A stretch of DNA of 64,000 bases from Dubosiella muris (GTDB lineage: Bacteria; Bacillota_I; Bacilli_A; Erysipelotrichales; Erysipelotrichaceae), in assembly GCF_004793885.1 (NCBI RefSeq), contig NZ_SRYG01000008.1:34366-98365 (forward strand), read 5' to 3'. The notes beneath the pieces were generated by a model, which searched no databases, was not told the origin of the DNA, and worked only from the letters and a program-made list of their open reading frames with translations. Every line of letters begins with the position of its first letter. The stretch's first letter is position 1. Made by a program: the position numbers and the translations under genes. Positions 47,824 to 56,540 of this stretch are shown piece after piece.

Positions 47824-49683
47824 ATGCAAAAAAAACTCATACCATTTATGATCGCGGCCGCGATGCTGTCCGAAGGTCCGGTCCCGCTTCTGGCCAGGGA
47901 GGAAAAGCCGGCGCCGGCCAAGGAAGCCGAAACAAATAATCAGGACGACAAGGAAAAAGAACCGGTTGAAGAAAGCGGGCAGACGCCCGAAATGCAAATC
48001 GAGACGATTTCCAAAAACACGGCGAACAAGACGTTCAAGCTCGAGGAAGGCAAGGCGCTGCGCTTTGAAAGCACAGACGACTCCATTGTCACGATTTCCG
48101 ACTGTACGTTTGAATTGTCCGGAAAAACACTATCCGACGGCGATGACAAGACAAGAAACCTGAAAGAGTATTTTAAGCTGTTTGTCGGGGACAATGTCGT
48201 TTTCGACCACTGCGATTTCAAAACGCAAGGAAGCCAGACGATGGATTCGATAACCGACTCCAACTTGTTTTTGCAAGGGGAGAACATCGTATTTAAAAAG
48301 TGCACCTTTTCCGCCAGTCACTACGAGGGGCGCTACCTTTCCGCCTACATGGGGGAGGCGACGTTTCTGGATTGCCATTTCGACATTCAGGACCATCTCA
48401 AGCAGCCCGCTTTCAATGTGACGGAAGCCAAAGTGCAGTTTGACAACACGACCATCGACATGACCGGCATGGAAGCCGACCAGCCGTGCGTGTACGCCAA
48501 CAGCCAGGACAGCGGCGCCTTGTCCTTTGTCAACAATTCCAAATTGACGATCAAGGACAACAAGGCGGACGCGATGCAGCTCAACGCGACGCCGGTCGAA
48601 CTGCAAAACTCCAAGGTGCTCGTTCAAAACAATCAAAACGGCATCGCGGGCGGAACGTGGACGTTGAAAAAGAAATCCAATGTGTCCAGCCTTGAAAACG
48701 CGGGAATCGGCCTTTCGATTTTTTCGCCGATGACCATCGACGACTCGACGATGCTGCTCAACGGCAACACGGGTCAAATCGACGGTTTTATCGACGTGGA
48801 CTTTTTCATGAACAACACGACGCTTGTGTTAAAGAACGTCAAAGACGTCACGCTTGGCTCCTATGTCAGCCAGGGAAGCACGATTGAAAAAGAGGACGAT
48901 TCTGTCTTTGAGGGAACAAAGCTTGTCAAAGACGAGGCGGAAACGCTGACGGACATGAGCGAGCCGAAAAAAGAAGAAACCAGCGACGAAACTGCCGGGG
49001 CTGACGAAAAGCAACCGGCCGTGGATGAAAAAGACGACGCGGGGGATGTCCAGCAAAAGCCGGCGGAAGTCAAAAAGTTCGACGTCACGGTGCGCTATAT
49101 CGACTCGCAAACTGACGAGGATTTGCACGAATACGTCGTTTATGGCCAGCCTGAAGGCGAGAACTACAATTTTCAGGATTTGATTGAAGCCAACGTGCCA
49201 AAAGATTTTAAAATCGTCGCCGTGCAAGGCGAAGTTAGCGGGACATTGGCCAAACCGATCGAAATCGTCGTTTCGGTGCAGCCAATCAGCCGGTATTATG
49301 TCCGGGTCAACTATTTAAACATTGAAAACGATGAGTCGATCCATCCTTCCAACCAGGTCGTCGGCTTGAAGGAAGACGCGAAATGGGATGTTTCGAAGTT
49401 CGACAAAATCGAGATCAACGGCTATGAATACGTGAAAACCGACCGGGAAACCAAAGGGGACGGGTTGAAAGAGGACACGATCATTAACGTTTACTATAAA
49501 AAGATCATTCCAAACTCGCTTCAGCCAAACCAGAAGCCGTCCAAGCTGCAAGGCACGAACACGTCGGCCAAAACGAACGAAGGCTTTTATATCACGATTG
49601 GCTTCGTGGCGCTGGCGGCCGTCCTGCTGCTCGTTGTGAAGTTCTTTACCCGCAAGGACCAGGACGAGGACAAAGAGGAATAA
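47824..49683 (+). CDS. Secreted surface protein with right-handed beta-helix-like and MucBP-like domains
   Basis: A 619-residue envelope protein. A signal peptide (about 1-26) is followed by an acidic linker, a beta-helix-like region (about 60-380; TISDCTFELSG, VVFDHCDFKT, ATFLDCHFD, repeated Cys-rich turns), an acidic hinge, two MucBP-like repeats (about 420-580; FDVTVRYIDSQTDEDLHEYVVYG and YYVRVNYLNIENDESIHPSN), and a C-terminal membrane span with a charged tail. No LPxTG is visible. The start at 47824 fits the spacing from AAAGGGGG. An extended -10 (TGC-TATAAT) lies at 47788-47796. A role in binding mucin or host glycans is suggested by MucBP. Confidence 0.82.
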   Translation: MQKKLIPFMIAAAMLSEGPVPLLAREEKPAPAKEAETNNQDDKEKEPVEESGQTPEMQIETISKNTANKTFKLEEGKALRFESTDDSIVTISDCTFELSGKTLSDGDDKTRNLKEYFKLFVGDNVVFDHCDFKTQGSQTMDSITDSNLFLQGENIVFKKCTFSASHYEGRYLSAYMGEATFLDCHFDIQDHLKQPAFNVTEAKVQFDNTTIDMTGMEADQPCVYANSQDSGALSFVNNSKLTIKDNKADAMQLNATPVELQNSKVLVQNNQNGIAGGTWTLKKKSNVSSLENAGIGLSIFSPMTIDDSTMLLNGNTGQIDGFIDVDFFMNNTTLVLKNVKDVTLGSYVSQGSTIEKEDDSVFEGTKLVKDEAETLTDMSEPKKEETSDETAGADEKQPAVDEKDDAGDVQQKPAEVKKFDVTVRYIDSQTDEDLHEYVVYGQPEGENYNFQDLIEANVPKDFKIVAVQGEVSGTLAKPIEIVVSVQPISRYYVRVNYLNIENDESIHPSNQVVGLKEDAKWDVSKFDKIEINGYEYVKTDRETKGDGLKEDTIINVYYKKIIPNSLQPNQKPSKLQGTNTSAKTNEGFYITIGFVALAAVLLLVVKFFTRKDQDEDKEE

Positions 49684-49684
49684 T

Positions 49685-49713
49685 TTGCATCATTGTCTTG
49701 GAACGGTTATAAT
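49685..49713 (+). promoter_or_regulatory. Promoter of the zinc-ribbon/GYF gene
   Basis: -35 TTGCAT, 17-base spacer, -10 TATAAT, 36 bases before the start codon. Confidence 0.65.
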
Positions 49714-49748
49714 TAACAACATAAACCGCATGATCTGGAGGGAAAATA

Positions 49749-50561
49749 ATGATTTGTAAACAATGCAGCTATGAAAATAGCGAGGATGCGAAGTTCTGCT
49801 CGAATTGCGGAGCGGCGCTGACGGAAGAAATAATGGAAGAAAGCTCGAACGACGAAGATGTGATAAGCGGACCGGCCGAAACCGAAACGCAAGAGGAGCC
49901 GGTCGTTGTGGAAGTGGAGGAAACGACGCTGGAAGAGCCGAAGGAGGAAGAAGCGAAACCGCAGGAGGCGCAATGGTACTACGTGGCCAACAACGCGTCG
50001 ACGGGGCCGTTTACGGAAATGGAAATGAAGGCCTTCATCGACCAGGGCGTGATCAAAGGCACGACGTACGTTTGGAAAAACGGCATGGAGGACTGGGTTC
50101 TTTTGAAGCATTCCGAACTGGCTCGTTATTTGAAGGCGGAAACGGAAGCGCGCGATCCAATGAGCGGCAACGCGAATCCGCAAGCCCAGCGGACATTTTA
50201 CGCCTCCCCGGTTCAGGAGCGCAGCATCGCGCTGGATGTGATCTTGACGATCGTGACGTGCGGAATTTACGGACTTGTCTGGCTGTATTTGCTGGCGAAG
50301 GACGTCAACGAGCTGAGCGCCGCGCAAGGAAAGCCGCAAATGACGGATCCGATTTTGGTCGTTTTGCTGTCGATCGTGACGTGCGGACTGTACGAGATTT
50401 ATTTCTTTTATCAGGCGGGCAAGGCGATGTACAACTTGGATTCCAAAGTTCGTCTGGGCGACGACTCCACGTTGCTGGCGATTTTGGCGATTTTCGCGGA
50501 AATCGTTTCGATGGCCATTTTGCAAAACTCGATCAACACGTTCGTTCGGTATGGCGAATAA
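49749..50561 (+). CDS. Zinc-ribbon, GYF_2 and DUF4234 membrane protein
   Basis: A 270-residue modular protein. Residues 1-25 form a zinc ribbon (CKQCSYENSEDAKFCSNCG). After an acidic linker comes a GYF_2 domain (about 78-125; WYYVANNASTGPFTEMEM and VWKNGMEDWVLL). The C-terminal half is a DUF4234-type membrane domain with repeated TIVTCGIYGLVWLY and SIVTCGLYEIYFFY helices. The function is unknown; the parts suggest a membrane adaptor that recognises proline-rich partners. It overlaps the DUF2752 gene by 11 bp. Confidence 0.85.
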   Translation: MICKQCSYENSEDAKFCSNCGAALTEEIMEESSNDEDVISGPAETETQEEPVVVEVEETTLEEPKEEEAKPQEAQWYYVANNASTGPFTEMEMKAFIDQGVIKGTTYVWKNGMEDWVLLKHSELARYLKAETEARDPMSGNANPQAQRTFYASPVQERSIALDVILTIVTCGIYGLVWLYLLAKDVNELSAAQGKPQMTDPILVVLLSIVTCGLYEIYFFYQAGKAMYNLDSKVRLGDDSTLLAILAIFAEIVSMAILQNSINTFVRYGE

Positions 50562-50937
50562 GTTTTTGAAAAGAACAGGTATGGCGCTGCTGGCGTTGTG
50601 CCTGCTTTTTGTATTCGGGTATCATTGTCCGATTCAAACCGTGACCGGTATTCCGTGTCCTGGATGCAATTTCACGACCGCTTTGGTGTTTTTGGCACGA
50701 GGGAACGTGAAAGCGTCGTTGTTTTACCACGCGATGGTCATTCCCACGCTGCTGGTCGCGGTCGTCTCGATCGCGCTGGCGAGACAAAAGAACGTTTTGA
50801 CTTGGCTTTGGGCGGGCTGGGCGGCGGCGATGCTGTTGTACTACATCGTTCGGATGGTCGTCGTGTTTCCGCAAATTCCGATGGTGTTCGACGAAAACGC
50901 GCTTTTGATTCGGCTCTTTCATCTCCTTTGGCCATAA
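50551..50937 (+). CDS. DUF2752 membrane protein
   Basis: A 128-residue protein with three or four membrane spans and the DUF2752 motif CPGC followed by a Thr-rich helix (GIPCPGCNFTTALVFL). The function is unknown. It is coupled to the GYF/DUF4234 gene, a pairing that occurs in other Firmicutes. Confidence 0.85.
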   Translation: MANKFLKRTGMALLALCLLFVFGYHCPIQTVTGIPCPGCNFTTALVFLARGNVKASLFYHAMVIPTLLVAVVSIALARQKNVLTWLWAGWAAAMLLYYIVRMVVVFPQIPMVFDENALLIRLFHLLWP

Positions 50938-50962
50938 ACGAAAGAAATCGGGGTGGAAGCCG

Positions 50963-50991
50963 TTGACATCCTTCGCCCGCCCCCCTATAAT
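50963..50991 (+). promoter_or_regulatory. Consensus promoter of the lysine-riboswitch operon
   Basis: -35 TTGACA and -10 TATAAT, both perfect, 17 bases apart. Confidence 0.85.
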
Positions 50992-51009
50992 GACCTTATT
51001 AAAAAGATT

Positions 51010-51172
51010 GGATAAAGATAAAGGTAGCGGTGCAGATCAGTAGACGGCGGAGCAGGCATGCGAAGAAACCGTGGAAAGGCAACCATCGCCGAAAGAGGCG
51101 GGCGGCAATCCGGCTCTTGGGGTATCAGGGAATACTTGATGCACTCCTTCACTCGAAGAGGCGTTATCGAAA
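51010..51172 (+). promoter_or_regulatory. Lysine riboswitch (L-box)
   Basis: The leader carries the L-box pattern: AGGTAGCGGTGC and AGTAGA near the 5' end, GTGGAAAGGCAACCATCGCCGAAAG in the middle, and GAGGCGTTATC closing the basal stem with GATAA near 51011. It binds lysine and controls the downstream terminator. The match is by core motifs and layout, read by eye. Confidence 0.82.
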
Positions 51173-51187
51173 AGCGTAGAAGTACGT

Positions 51188-51219
51188 GCTATATGTTCGA
51201 TAACATATAGCTTTTTTCT
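51188..51219 (+). terminator. Riboswitch-controlled terminator
   Basis: GCTATATGTT pairs with AACATATAGC, followed by a T-run, 28 bases before the first gene. When lysine is bound this hairpin should form and shut the operon off. Confidence 0.85.
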
Positions 51220-51246
51220 TTATCTGGACGGGAGGAGAAATAACTT

Positions 51247-52071
51247 ATGAAAAAATCATTGGTATGCGTCGGCGCTGCGATGCTGATGGCATTGACGGGA
51301 TGCGGGTCCAGCGAGGCCGCGCAGGACGACAACACATTCACCGTTGGAATGGAATGCGGCTACGCGCCATTCAACTGGCAGACATCGGAACAAACAGAAA
51401 CAAGCGTAGACCTTGGCGGCGGCATGGGCTATTGCGACGGATACGATATCATGATGGCCAAAGAAATCGCCGACGAGATAGGCAAGGAGCTTGTCGTGAA
51501 AAAAGTGGCTTGGGACGGCTTGCAGCCGGCAGTCGCTTCCGGAGAAATCGACGCGATCATCGCGGGTATGACAGCCAACGAGGAGCGCGAGGAAGGTCTG
51601 GACTTCACGACGCCATATTACGAGAGCGAAGGCATGGTCATGATCGTGCGCAAAGGCGGCGAGGAAGAAGGCTTCACGTCGATTCAGGACTTTTCCGGTA
51701 AAAAAGTCATTGGCCAAAAAAACACGAACTACGACGACGTGATCGACCAGATCGAAGGCGTGGAGCACGTGACGCCTAGAGCGACGTATCCGGAGCTTGT
51801 CGTGGCGCTTCAGCACAACGACGCGGACGCGATCACGGCCGAAATGCCGGTAGCGGAAGGCATCGTGGCGTCCAACCCGGATTTGGCGATCGTGAAATTC
51901 GAGGACGGCAAAGGATTCGACGTCGACACGACGGTTTCGATTGGAATGAAAAACGATTCCCGGGACAGCGAATTGTTCAAGTCCGTGCAAAGCGCGCTGG
52001 ACAAGATCTCGCAAGACCAGCGCAACACGTACATGGCGACCGCCGTTGAAACGGCGCCGGCGGGTGAATAG
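51247..52071 (+). CDS. Amino-acid ABC transporter substrate-binding lipoprotein (probable lysine)
   Basis: A 274-residue receptor with a lipoprotein signal ending LTGC (Cys about 19). The type-II binding-protein fold shows VGMECGYAPFNW, GYDIMMAKEIADEIGKELV, DGLQPAVASGEIDAIIAGMT and TEEREEGLDF-like residues (NEEREEGLDFTTPYYES). These fit polar/basic amino-acid receptors. The lysine riboswitch directly upstream points to lysine as substrate. Two permease/ATPase genes follow. Confidence 0.9.
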   Translation: MKKSLVCVGAAMLMALTGCGSSEAAQDDNTFTVGMECGYAPFNWQTSEQTETSVDLGGGMGYCDGYDIMMAKEIADEIGKELVVKKVAWDGLQPAVASGEIDAIIAGMTANEEREEGLDFTTPYYESEGMVMIVRKGGEEEGFTSIQDFSGKKVIGQKNTNYDDVIDQIEGVEHVTPRATYPELVVALQHNDADAITAEMPVAEGIVASNPDLAIVKFEDGKGFDVDTTVSIGMKNDSRDSELFKSVQSALDKISQDQRNTYMATAVETAPAGE

Positions 52072-52073
52072 GA

Positions 52074-52802
52074 ATGTCGCTTGATTTTGCGTATTGCTGG
52101 CGAATGCTCCAGGCCAACTGGCCGATGTTCTGGTACGGAATCAAGGTCACGATTTCGTTTGCCATCGTCGGCACGCTGGGCGGCTTGGTGATTGGATTGA
52201 TCGTCGGCGCCATCCGGGGTCTTCCGGACGATCCGCTCGACAATCCGGTCAAAAAGGGAATTATCAAATTTTTCCAGGCGATCGCCAGTTTTTACATCTG
52301 GGTGTTCCGCGGAACGCCGATGATGGTGCAGGCTTTGTTTATTTACTATTTGCTCCGGCCGGTTTTCCATTGGGAGCCGATTACCGCGGGCATGATCATC
52401 ATTTCGATTAACACGGGCGCGTACATGGCGGAAATCGTCCGTTCGGGAATCCAGTCGATCGACCGCGGCCAGGTCGAGGCGGCCAAGTCGCTTGGCATGA
52501 GCAACTTCCAGACGATGATGCACATCGTTTTGCCGCAGGCGATCAAAAACACGTTCCCGTCGATTGGCAACCAGCTAATTGTCAACATCAAGGACTCCTG
52601 TATGCTCAACGCGATCGCCGTGACGGAATTGTATTTCCAGGCCACGAGCGTAGCCGGGACGCAGTACCGCTATATTGAAATTTATTTCGTGACCGCCATT
52701 TTGTATTTGATCTTGACGACGCTGGCGACGTGGCTGCTGAACGCGGCGGAGCGGCGCATCAACAAGACGAACACCGTGACGATCAAGGATCATTGCGCGT
52801 AA
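52074..52802 (+). CDS. Amino-acid ABC transporter permease
   Basis: A 242-residue HisM/GlnP-type permease with about five spans and the EAA loop (VEAAKSLGMSNFQTMMHIVLPQA) that contacts the ATPase. Other family signs are IWVFRGTPMMVQ and INTGAYMAEIVRSGIQSI. It starts 2 bp after the binding-protein stop. Confidence 0.93.
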   Translation: MSLDFAYCWRMLQANWPMFWYGIKVTISFAIVGTLGGLVIGLIVGAIRGLPDDPLDNPVKKGIIKFFQAIASFYIWVFRGTPMMVQALFIYYLLRPVFHWEPITAGMIIISINTGAYMAEIVRSGIQSIDRGQVEAAKSLGMSNFQTMMHIVLPQAIKNTFPSIGNQLIVNIKDSCMLNAIAVTELYFQATSVAGTQYRYIEIYFVTAILYLILTTLATWLLNAAERRINKTNTVTIKDHCA

Positions 52803-52814
52803 AGGAGGAAGCCT

Positions 52815-53564
52815 ATGGAACATATCATTGATATCGAGCATCTTCAAAAGCATTTTGGCGACTTGCAGGTGCTCCACGATGTGGACTTCAATGTCGAAAA
52901 AGGCGAAGTCGTGACAATCATCGGTTCTTCGGGTTCGGGAAAGAGCACGCTGCTGCGCTGCATCAACTTGCTCGAGATCCCGGATGGCGGCGAAATCAAA
53001 TACAAAAAACAAAACATTTTGGATTCGAGCATGGATAAAGGCGACTACCGCTCGAAGGTGCTCATGGTTTTCCAGTCGTTTAATTTATTCAACAACTTGA
53101 ACGTTATCGAGAACTGCATGATCGGGCAGACGAAAGTGCTCAAACGCTCCAAAGACGAGGCGAAGAAAATCGCGATGGAGCGTCTGAAACAAGTGGGCAT
53201 GGAGGCGTTCGCCAATTCGGATTCCACCCGTCTTTCGGGCGGGCAAAAGCAGCGTGTCGCCATCGCGCGCGCGCTTTGCATGGATCCGGAAGTGCTGCTT
53301 TTCGACGAGCCGACCAGCGCGCTTGACCCGGAAATGGTCGGGGACGTGCTGGAAGTCATGCAGCAGCTGGCCAAGCAAGGGCTGACGATGGTCATCGTCA
53401 CGCACGAGATGCAGTTTGCCAAAGAGGTAAGCGACCGGGTCATTTTCATGGACCGGGGCGTCATCGCCGAGCAGGGCACGCCGGAGCAGATCTTTAACGA
53501 TCCGCAGCAGGAACGGACGAAACAGTTTCTTTCCCGGTTCGCCAGCCACGAAAACGAAGCGTAA
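52815..53564 (+). CDS. Amino-acid ABC transporter ATP-binding protein
   Basis: A 249-residue GlnQ-type ATPase with Walker [11 protein letters not shown]-loop [10 protein letters not shown], signature [15 protein letters not shown], Walker [13 protein letters not shown] and the switch His in VTHEM. It powers the transporter and ends the lysine-controlled operon. Confidence 0.95.
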   Translation: MEHIIDIEHLQKHFGDLQVLHDVDFNVEKGEVVTIIGSSGSGKSTLLRCINLLEIPDGGEIKYKKQNILDSSMDKGDYRSKVLMVFQSFNLFNNLNVIENCMIGQTKVLKRSKDEAKKIAMERLKQVGMEAFANSDSTRLSGGQKQRVAIARALCMDPEVLLFDEPTSALDPEMVGDVLEVMQQLAKQGLTMVIVTHEMQFAKEVSDRVIFMDRGVIAEQGTPEQIFNDPQQERTKQFLSRFASHENEA

Positions 53565-53566
53565 GG

Positions 53567-53597
53567 AAAACGCCGGACACGTTCTGGCGTTTTTTTT
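53567..53597 (+). terminator. Terminator after the ABC transporter operon
   Basis: AAAACGCC pairs with GGCGTTTT, followed by T. Confidence 0.85.
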
Positions 53598-53659
53598 GTG
53601 AATGGCTGTTTTTCGAAAAAAATAAGCTCTTTCAAATCGGGAAATGCCCACACATTCCA

Positions 53660-53688
53660 TTTACTTTTCGGAACGCCTATTCTATAAT
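53660..53688 (+). promoter_or_regulatory. Promoter of the PFP gene
   Basis: -35 TTTACT, 17-base spacer, -10 TATAAT. Confidence 0.6.
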
Positions 53689-53713
53689 TTAAACTGAAAA
53701 AAGGAGAGGTAAT

Positions 53714-55372
53714 ATGAAAATTTCACCGTTACAAAAGGCCAGATACGAATATTCGCCAAAGCTGCCAGGCATGCTGCGAAACGGAATTTCGGAAATCTGC
53801 GTCAAAGAAGGAGAGGAAACGCAAAGCGTTGCGGATCAGGAAGCCATTAAAGCGCTGTTCCCGAATACCTATGGGAAAAAAGAAATCACATTTGAGAGAG
53901 GAGAGAACACGTCAGCACCAAAAAAACAAGTGGTGGGTGTCATTCTTTCCGGTGGGCAGGCCCCGGGCGGCCATAACGTCATCTGCGGTTTGTACGACGC
54001 GTTGAAAGCGACGAACCCGGACAACGAGCTGTTTGGCTTTAAAAACGGGCCAAGCGGGTTGATCGACGACGACTACCTCGTATTCGACGACAAATACATC
54101 GACGAGTACCGCAACACGGGCGGTTTTGATATTATCGGTTCGGGAAGAACGAAACTGGAAACGCAGGAACAGTTCGCGATCGCGGCCGACGTCTGCAAAA
54201 AACACGGAATTACCGCAATCGTGATTATTGGCGGTGACGACTCCAATACGAATGCTGCCGTATTGGCCGAGTATTTTGCTGCCAACAACACGGGTGTTCA
54301 AGTCATCGGCTGCCCGAAAACGATTGACGGCGACTTGAAAAACGAGGATATCGAGATCTCGTTCGGTTTCGATACCGCGACGAAAACATACAGCGAAGTC
54401 ATTGGCAACATCGAGCGTGACGCCAACTCCGCGAAGAAATACTGGCACTTCATCAAGGTCATGGGACGTTCCGCTTCCCACGTCGCTTTGGAGTGCGCGC
54501 TGGAAACCCAGCCAAACATCTGCCTCATTTCCGAAGAGGTGGCGGCAAAGAAAATGTCGCTGTCCCAAATTGCCGACTACATCGCCGACTCTGTTGAAAA
54601 ACGCGCCGCTAAAGGCATGAACTTTGGTGTGGCTATCATTCCGGAAGGCGTTGTGGAATTCGTTCCTGAGTTCTCCGCGCTGATCGCCGAGATCAACGAA
54701 CTGCTGGCCGGCGCGAAAGCGGACGCGTTCAACGCGCTGCCGACATGGGCTGAAAAATACGAGTTCATCAAAAACGGTTTGACGAAAGAGTCGTTCGAAG
54801 TGTTCGACATTTTGCCGCAGGGAATCCAGCAGCAGCTGTTCCTCGAGCGCGACCCACACGGAAACGTGCAGGTTTCGCTTATCGAATCGGAAAAACTGTT
54901 CTCCGCGCTTGTAGCGGACAAACTGGCGCAAAGAAAAGCGGCTGGCACGTACACGGGCAAATTCAACCCGCTGCACCACTTCTTCGGGTACGAAGGACGT
55001 TGCGCGTTCCCGTCGAACTTTGACGCGGACTACTGCTACTCGTTAGGCTACAACGCGTTCATGCTCATCCAGTATGGATACACGGGATATTTGTCGAAAA
55101 TTTCCAACCTTTCCAATCCAGCCAGCGAATGGGTAGCCGGCGGTATGCCGATCACGAAGATGATGAACATCGAGCGTCGTCATGGCGAGGACAAGCCGGT
55201 TATTAAAAAGGCGCTTGTCGAGCTTGATGGCAAACCATTCAAATTCTTCGAAGCCAACCGCGACCAGTGGGCGGAAGAAACATGCTACGTATATCCGGGT
55301 GCGATCCAGTACTACGGACCGGCGGAAGTATGCGATCTGACGACTCGCACGCTCGCGCTTGAGCAGGAATAA
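53714..55372 (+). CDS. pfp: Pyrophosphate-fructose 6-phosphate 1-phosphotransferase, long form
   Basis: A 552-residue phosphofructokinase that uses pyrophosphate in place of ATP and works reversibly in glycolysis. The catalytic core shows [16 protein letters not shown], the phosphate-donor loop [10 protein letters not shown], where the Asp after GGD marks PPi use, and CPKTIDGDL (base Asp). The length and the [16 protein letters not shown] segment fit the long bacterial/plant-type clade. It is a single gene with its own promoter and terminator. Confidence 0.94.
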   Translation: MKISPLQKARYEYSPKLPGMLRNGISEICVKEGEETQSVADQEAIKALFPNTYGKKEITFERGENTSAPKKQVVGVILSGGQAPGGHNVICGLYDALKATNPDNELFGFKNGPSGLIDDDYLVFDDKYIDEYRNTGGFDIIGSGRTKLETQEQFAIAADVCKKHGITAIVIIGGDDSNTNAAVLAEYFAANNTGVQVIGCPKTIDGDLKNEDIEISFGFDTATKTYSEVIGNIERDANSAKKYWHFIKVMGRSASHVALECALETQPNICLISEEVAAKKMSLSQIADYIADSVEKRAAKGMNFGVAIIPEGVVEFVPEFSALIAEINELLAGAKADAFNALPTWAEKYEFIKNGLTKESFEVFDILPQGIQQQLFLERDPHGNVQVSLIESEKLFSALVADKLAQRKAAGTYTGKFNPLHHFFGYEGRCAFPSNFDADYCYSLGYNAFMLIQYGYTGYLSKISNLSNPASEWVAGGMPITKMMNIERRHGEDKPVIKKALVELDGKPFKFFEANRDQWAEETCYVYPGAIQYYGPAEVCDLTTRTLALEQE

Positions 55373-55383
55373 TCAATACAATC

Positions 55384-55416
55384 AAAGACAGGATCATGAT
55401 GGTTCTGTCTTTTTTT
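55384..55416 (+). terminator. Terminator after PFP
   Basis: AAAGACAG pairs with CTGTCTTT, followed by T. Confidence 0.85.
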
Positions 55417-55486
55417 GATCTCCAATCAAAGTGTGTGCAATGGTACACTATAAATATCTGGAAACGAAATAGAAAGGAAAGCTGAA

Positions 55487-55591
55487 ATGCGCTTTATTTT
55501 AAAAACGATTGGGTATGGAGGAGGCGCGGTCGGCCTTGTGAAACTGGGTATGGCAATCGAGAAGGATAGGAGGAAACACGATGTCAAATAG
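55487..55591 (+). CDS. 34-residue small protein
   Basis: A very short gene for a peptide starting MRFILKTIGYGGGAVGLVKL, partly hydrophobic, then a charged end KDRRKHDVK. AGAAAGGAAAG lies before the ATG. Its end overlaps the next gene's start by 11 bp. Its reality rests on the ribosome site and the overlap. Confidence 0.4.
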   Translation: MRFILKTIGYGGGAVGLVKLGMAIEKDRRKHDVK

Positions 55592-55766
55592 TCAGACGAG
55601 AGCTACAAAACGCTATCAGGAAAAGAACGGATTGATTTCGAAAAGCTATAAGCTGAAAAGAGAATTAACCGTTCAATTCAAAGAGGCGTGTGAACGTGCT
55701 GGTGTCAGTCAGGCGGAACAAATTGCTAAAATGATGAAGACTTTCATTGACGAGCATCCTGAATGA
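55581..55766 (+). CDS. Small ribbon-helix-helix-like DNA-binding protein
   Basis: A 61-residue basic protein. A short strand (KSYKLKREL) followed by two helices (TVQFKEACERAG, SQAEQIAKMMKTFID) is the Arc/MetJ ribbon-helix-helix plan seen in mobile-element regulators and antitoxins. GATAGGAGGAAAC lies just before the ATG. No toxin partner is clear. It lies in a patch of tiny AT-richer genes between PFP and gpmI. Confidence 0.65.
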   Translation: MSNSQTRATKRYQEKNGLISKSYKLKRELTVQFKEACERAGVSQAEQIAKMMKTFIDEHPE

Positions 55767-55858
55767 TCGGGATTCTTTTATAAGGCTTCTTTCAATTTGC
55801 AGGAAATAATGAAACTGACGAATCATTTCGTGCCAGTGTGGTCAAAGGAGGATGACGG

Positions 55859-56080
55859 ATGAATTTGAAACAATATTGTAAGCCCGGAAAAATCCGGATT
55901 CGTACGAAAAGCGGGCGGGTAATCATTGGTACGCTATGGCAGTATTGCTATCCGGAAGATAATGAGGACATCGGCAAGGAAAGCTTGCTGATTGATGCAC
56001 CGGATGGAAATTGCTATGACCTTTGCGAAGATGATATTGACGAAATTGAAAATCTAGATGAAGACAAAGTGACCGCTTGA
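55859..56080 (+). CDS. Small acidic protein, copy 1 of a tandem duplication
   Basis: A 73-residue protein with a small-beta-barrel look: IRIRTKSGRVIIGTLWQYCYPEDNED, then SLLIDAPDGNCYDLCEDDIDEIENL. It shares most of its sequence with the gene at 56186. It is not a named family that I recognise; the strand pattern resembles Sm-like or SH3-like small domains. AAAGGAGGATGAC precedes the ATG. Confidence 0.7.
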   Translation: MNLKQYCKPGKIRIRTKSGRVIIGTLWQYCYPEDNEDIGKESLLIDAPDGNCYDLCEDDIDEIENLDEDKVTA

Positions 56081-56185
56081 CAGGAGTTCTTCATTTAAAA
56101 GTGGTTGAACATAAACTGAAGCTATGGGTTTCATAAGCGTGGAGGATGCCGCTTTTGAGCAATCCCAAGAGAGAAGAATCAAAGC

Positions 56186-56389
56186 ATGGATCTTAAAAAA
56201 TACTTTGTCAGAAATAAACTTTGGATTCGAACAAAAAAAGGTCTTGAAATGACCGGTACTGTTTGTCAATACTGTTATCCGGAAGATAATGATGAAAGCA
56301 ACAAAGAAAGTTTGATTATTGATGCGGATGACGGAAACTTATACAACCTGTTCGATGACGACATCGAAGAAATCAAAATTTTAGAATAA
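56186..56389 (+). CDS. Small acidic protein, copy 2 of a tandem duplication
   Basis: A 67-residue paralogue of the previous gene (LWIRTKKGLEMTGTVCQYCYPEDNDE, then SLIIDADDGNLYNLFDDDIEEI). The DNA after its stop still matches the copy 1 end: TAAGACAAAGCGACCGCTTGA against GAAGACAAAGTGACCGCTTGA, so a single change made an earlier stop here. The ribosome site is weaker than that of copy 1. Confidence 0.65.
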   Translation: MDLKKYFVRNKLWIRTKKGLEMTGTVCQYCYPEDNDESNKESLIIDADDGNLYNLFDDDIEEIKILE

Positions 56390-56398
56390 GACAAAGCG

Positions 56399-56419
56399 AC
56401 CGCTTGACGGCGGTCCTTT
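56399..56419 (+). terminator. Weak terminator after the duplicated genes
   Basis: GACCGC-TTGA-(C)GGCGGTC forms a hairpin; the T-run after it is short. Confidence 0.45.
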
Positions 56420-56482
56420 ATAATTGGTTAATGAAAAACATTCTATCCTCCTATCGTATTGTTCATTTTTTCACATGGTTAA

Positions 56483-56511
56483 TTGAATCGAACTCCTTTA
56501 AGTGGTAAACT
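56483..56511 (+). promoter_or_regulatory. Promoter of gpmI
   Basis: -35 TTGAAT, 17-base spacer, -10 TAAACT. Confidence 0.6.
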
Positions 56512-56540
56512 TTTTATGAATTAAATTAGGAGGAATAAAC

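Noticed and set aside
55440-56420. Insertion sequence or integrated element
   Set aside because: No transposase or integrase, no terminal inverted repeats and no target-site duplication were seen.
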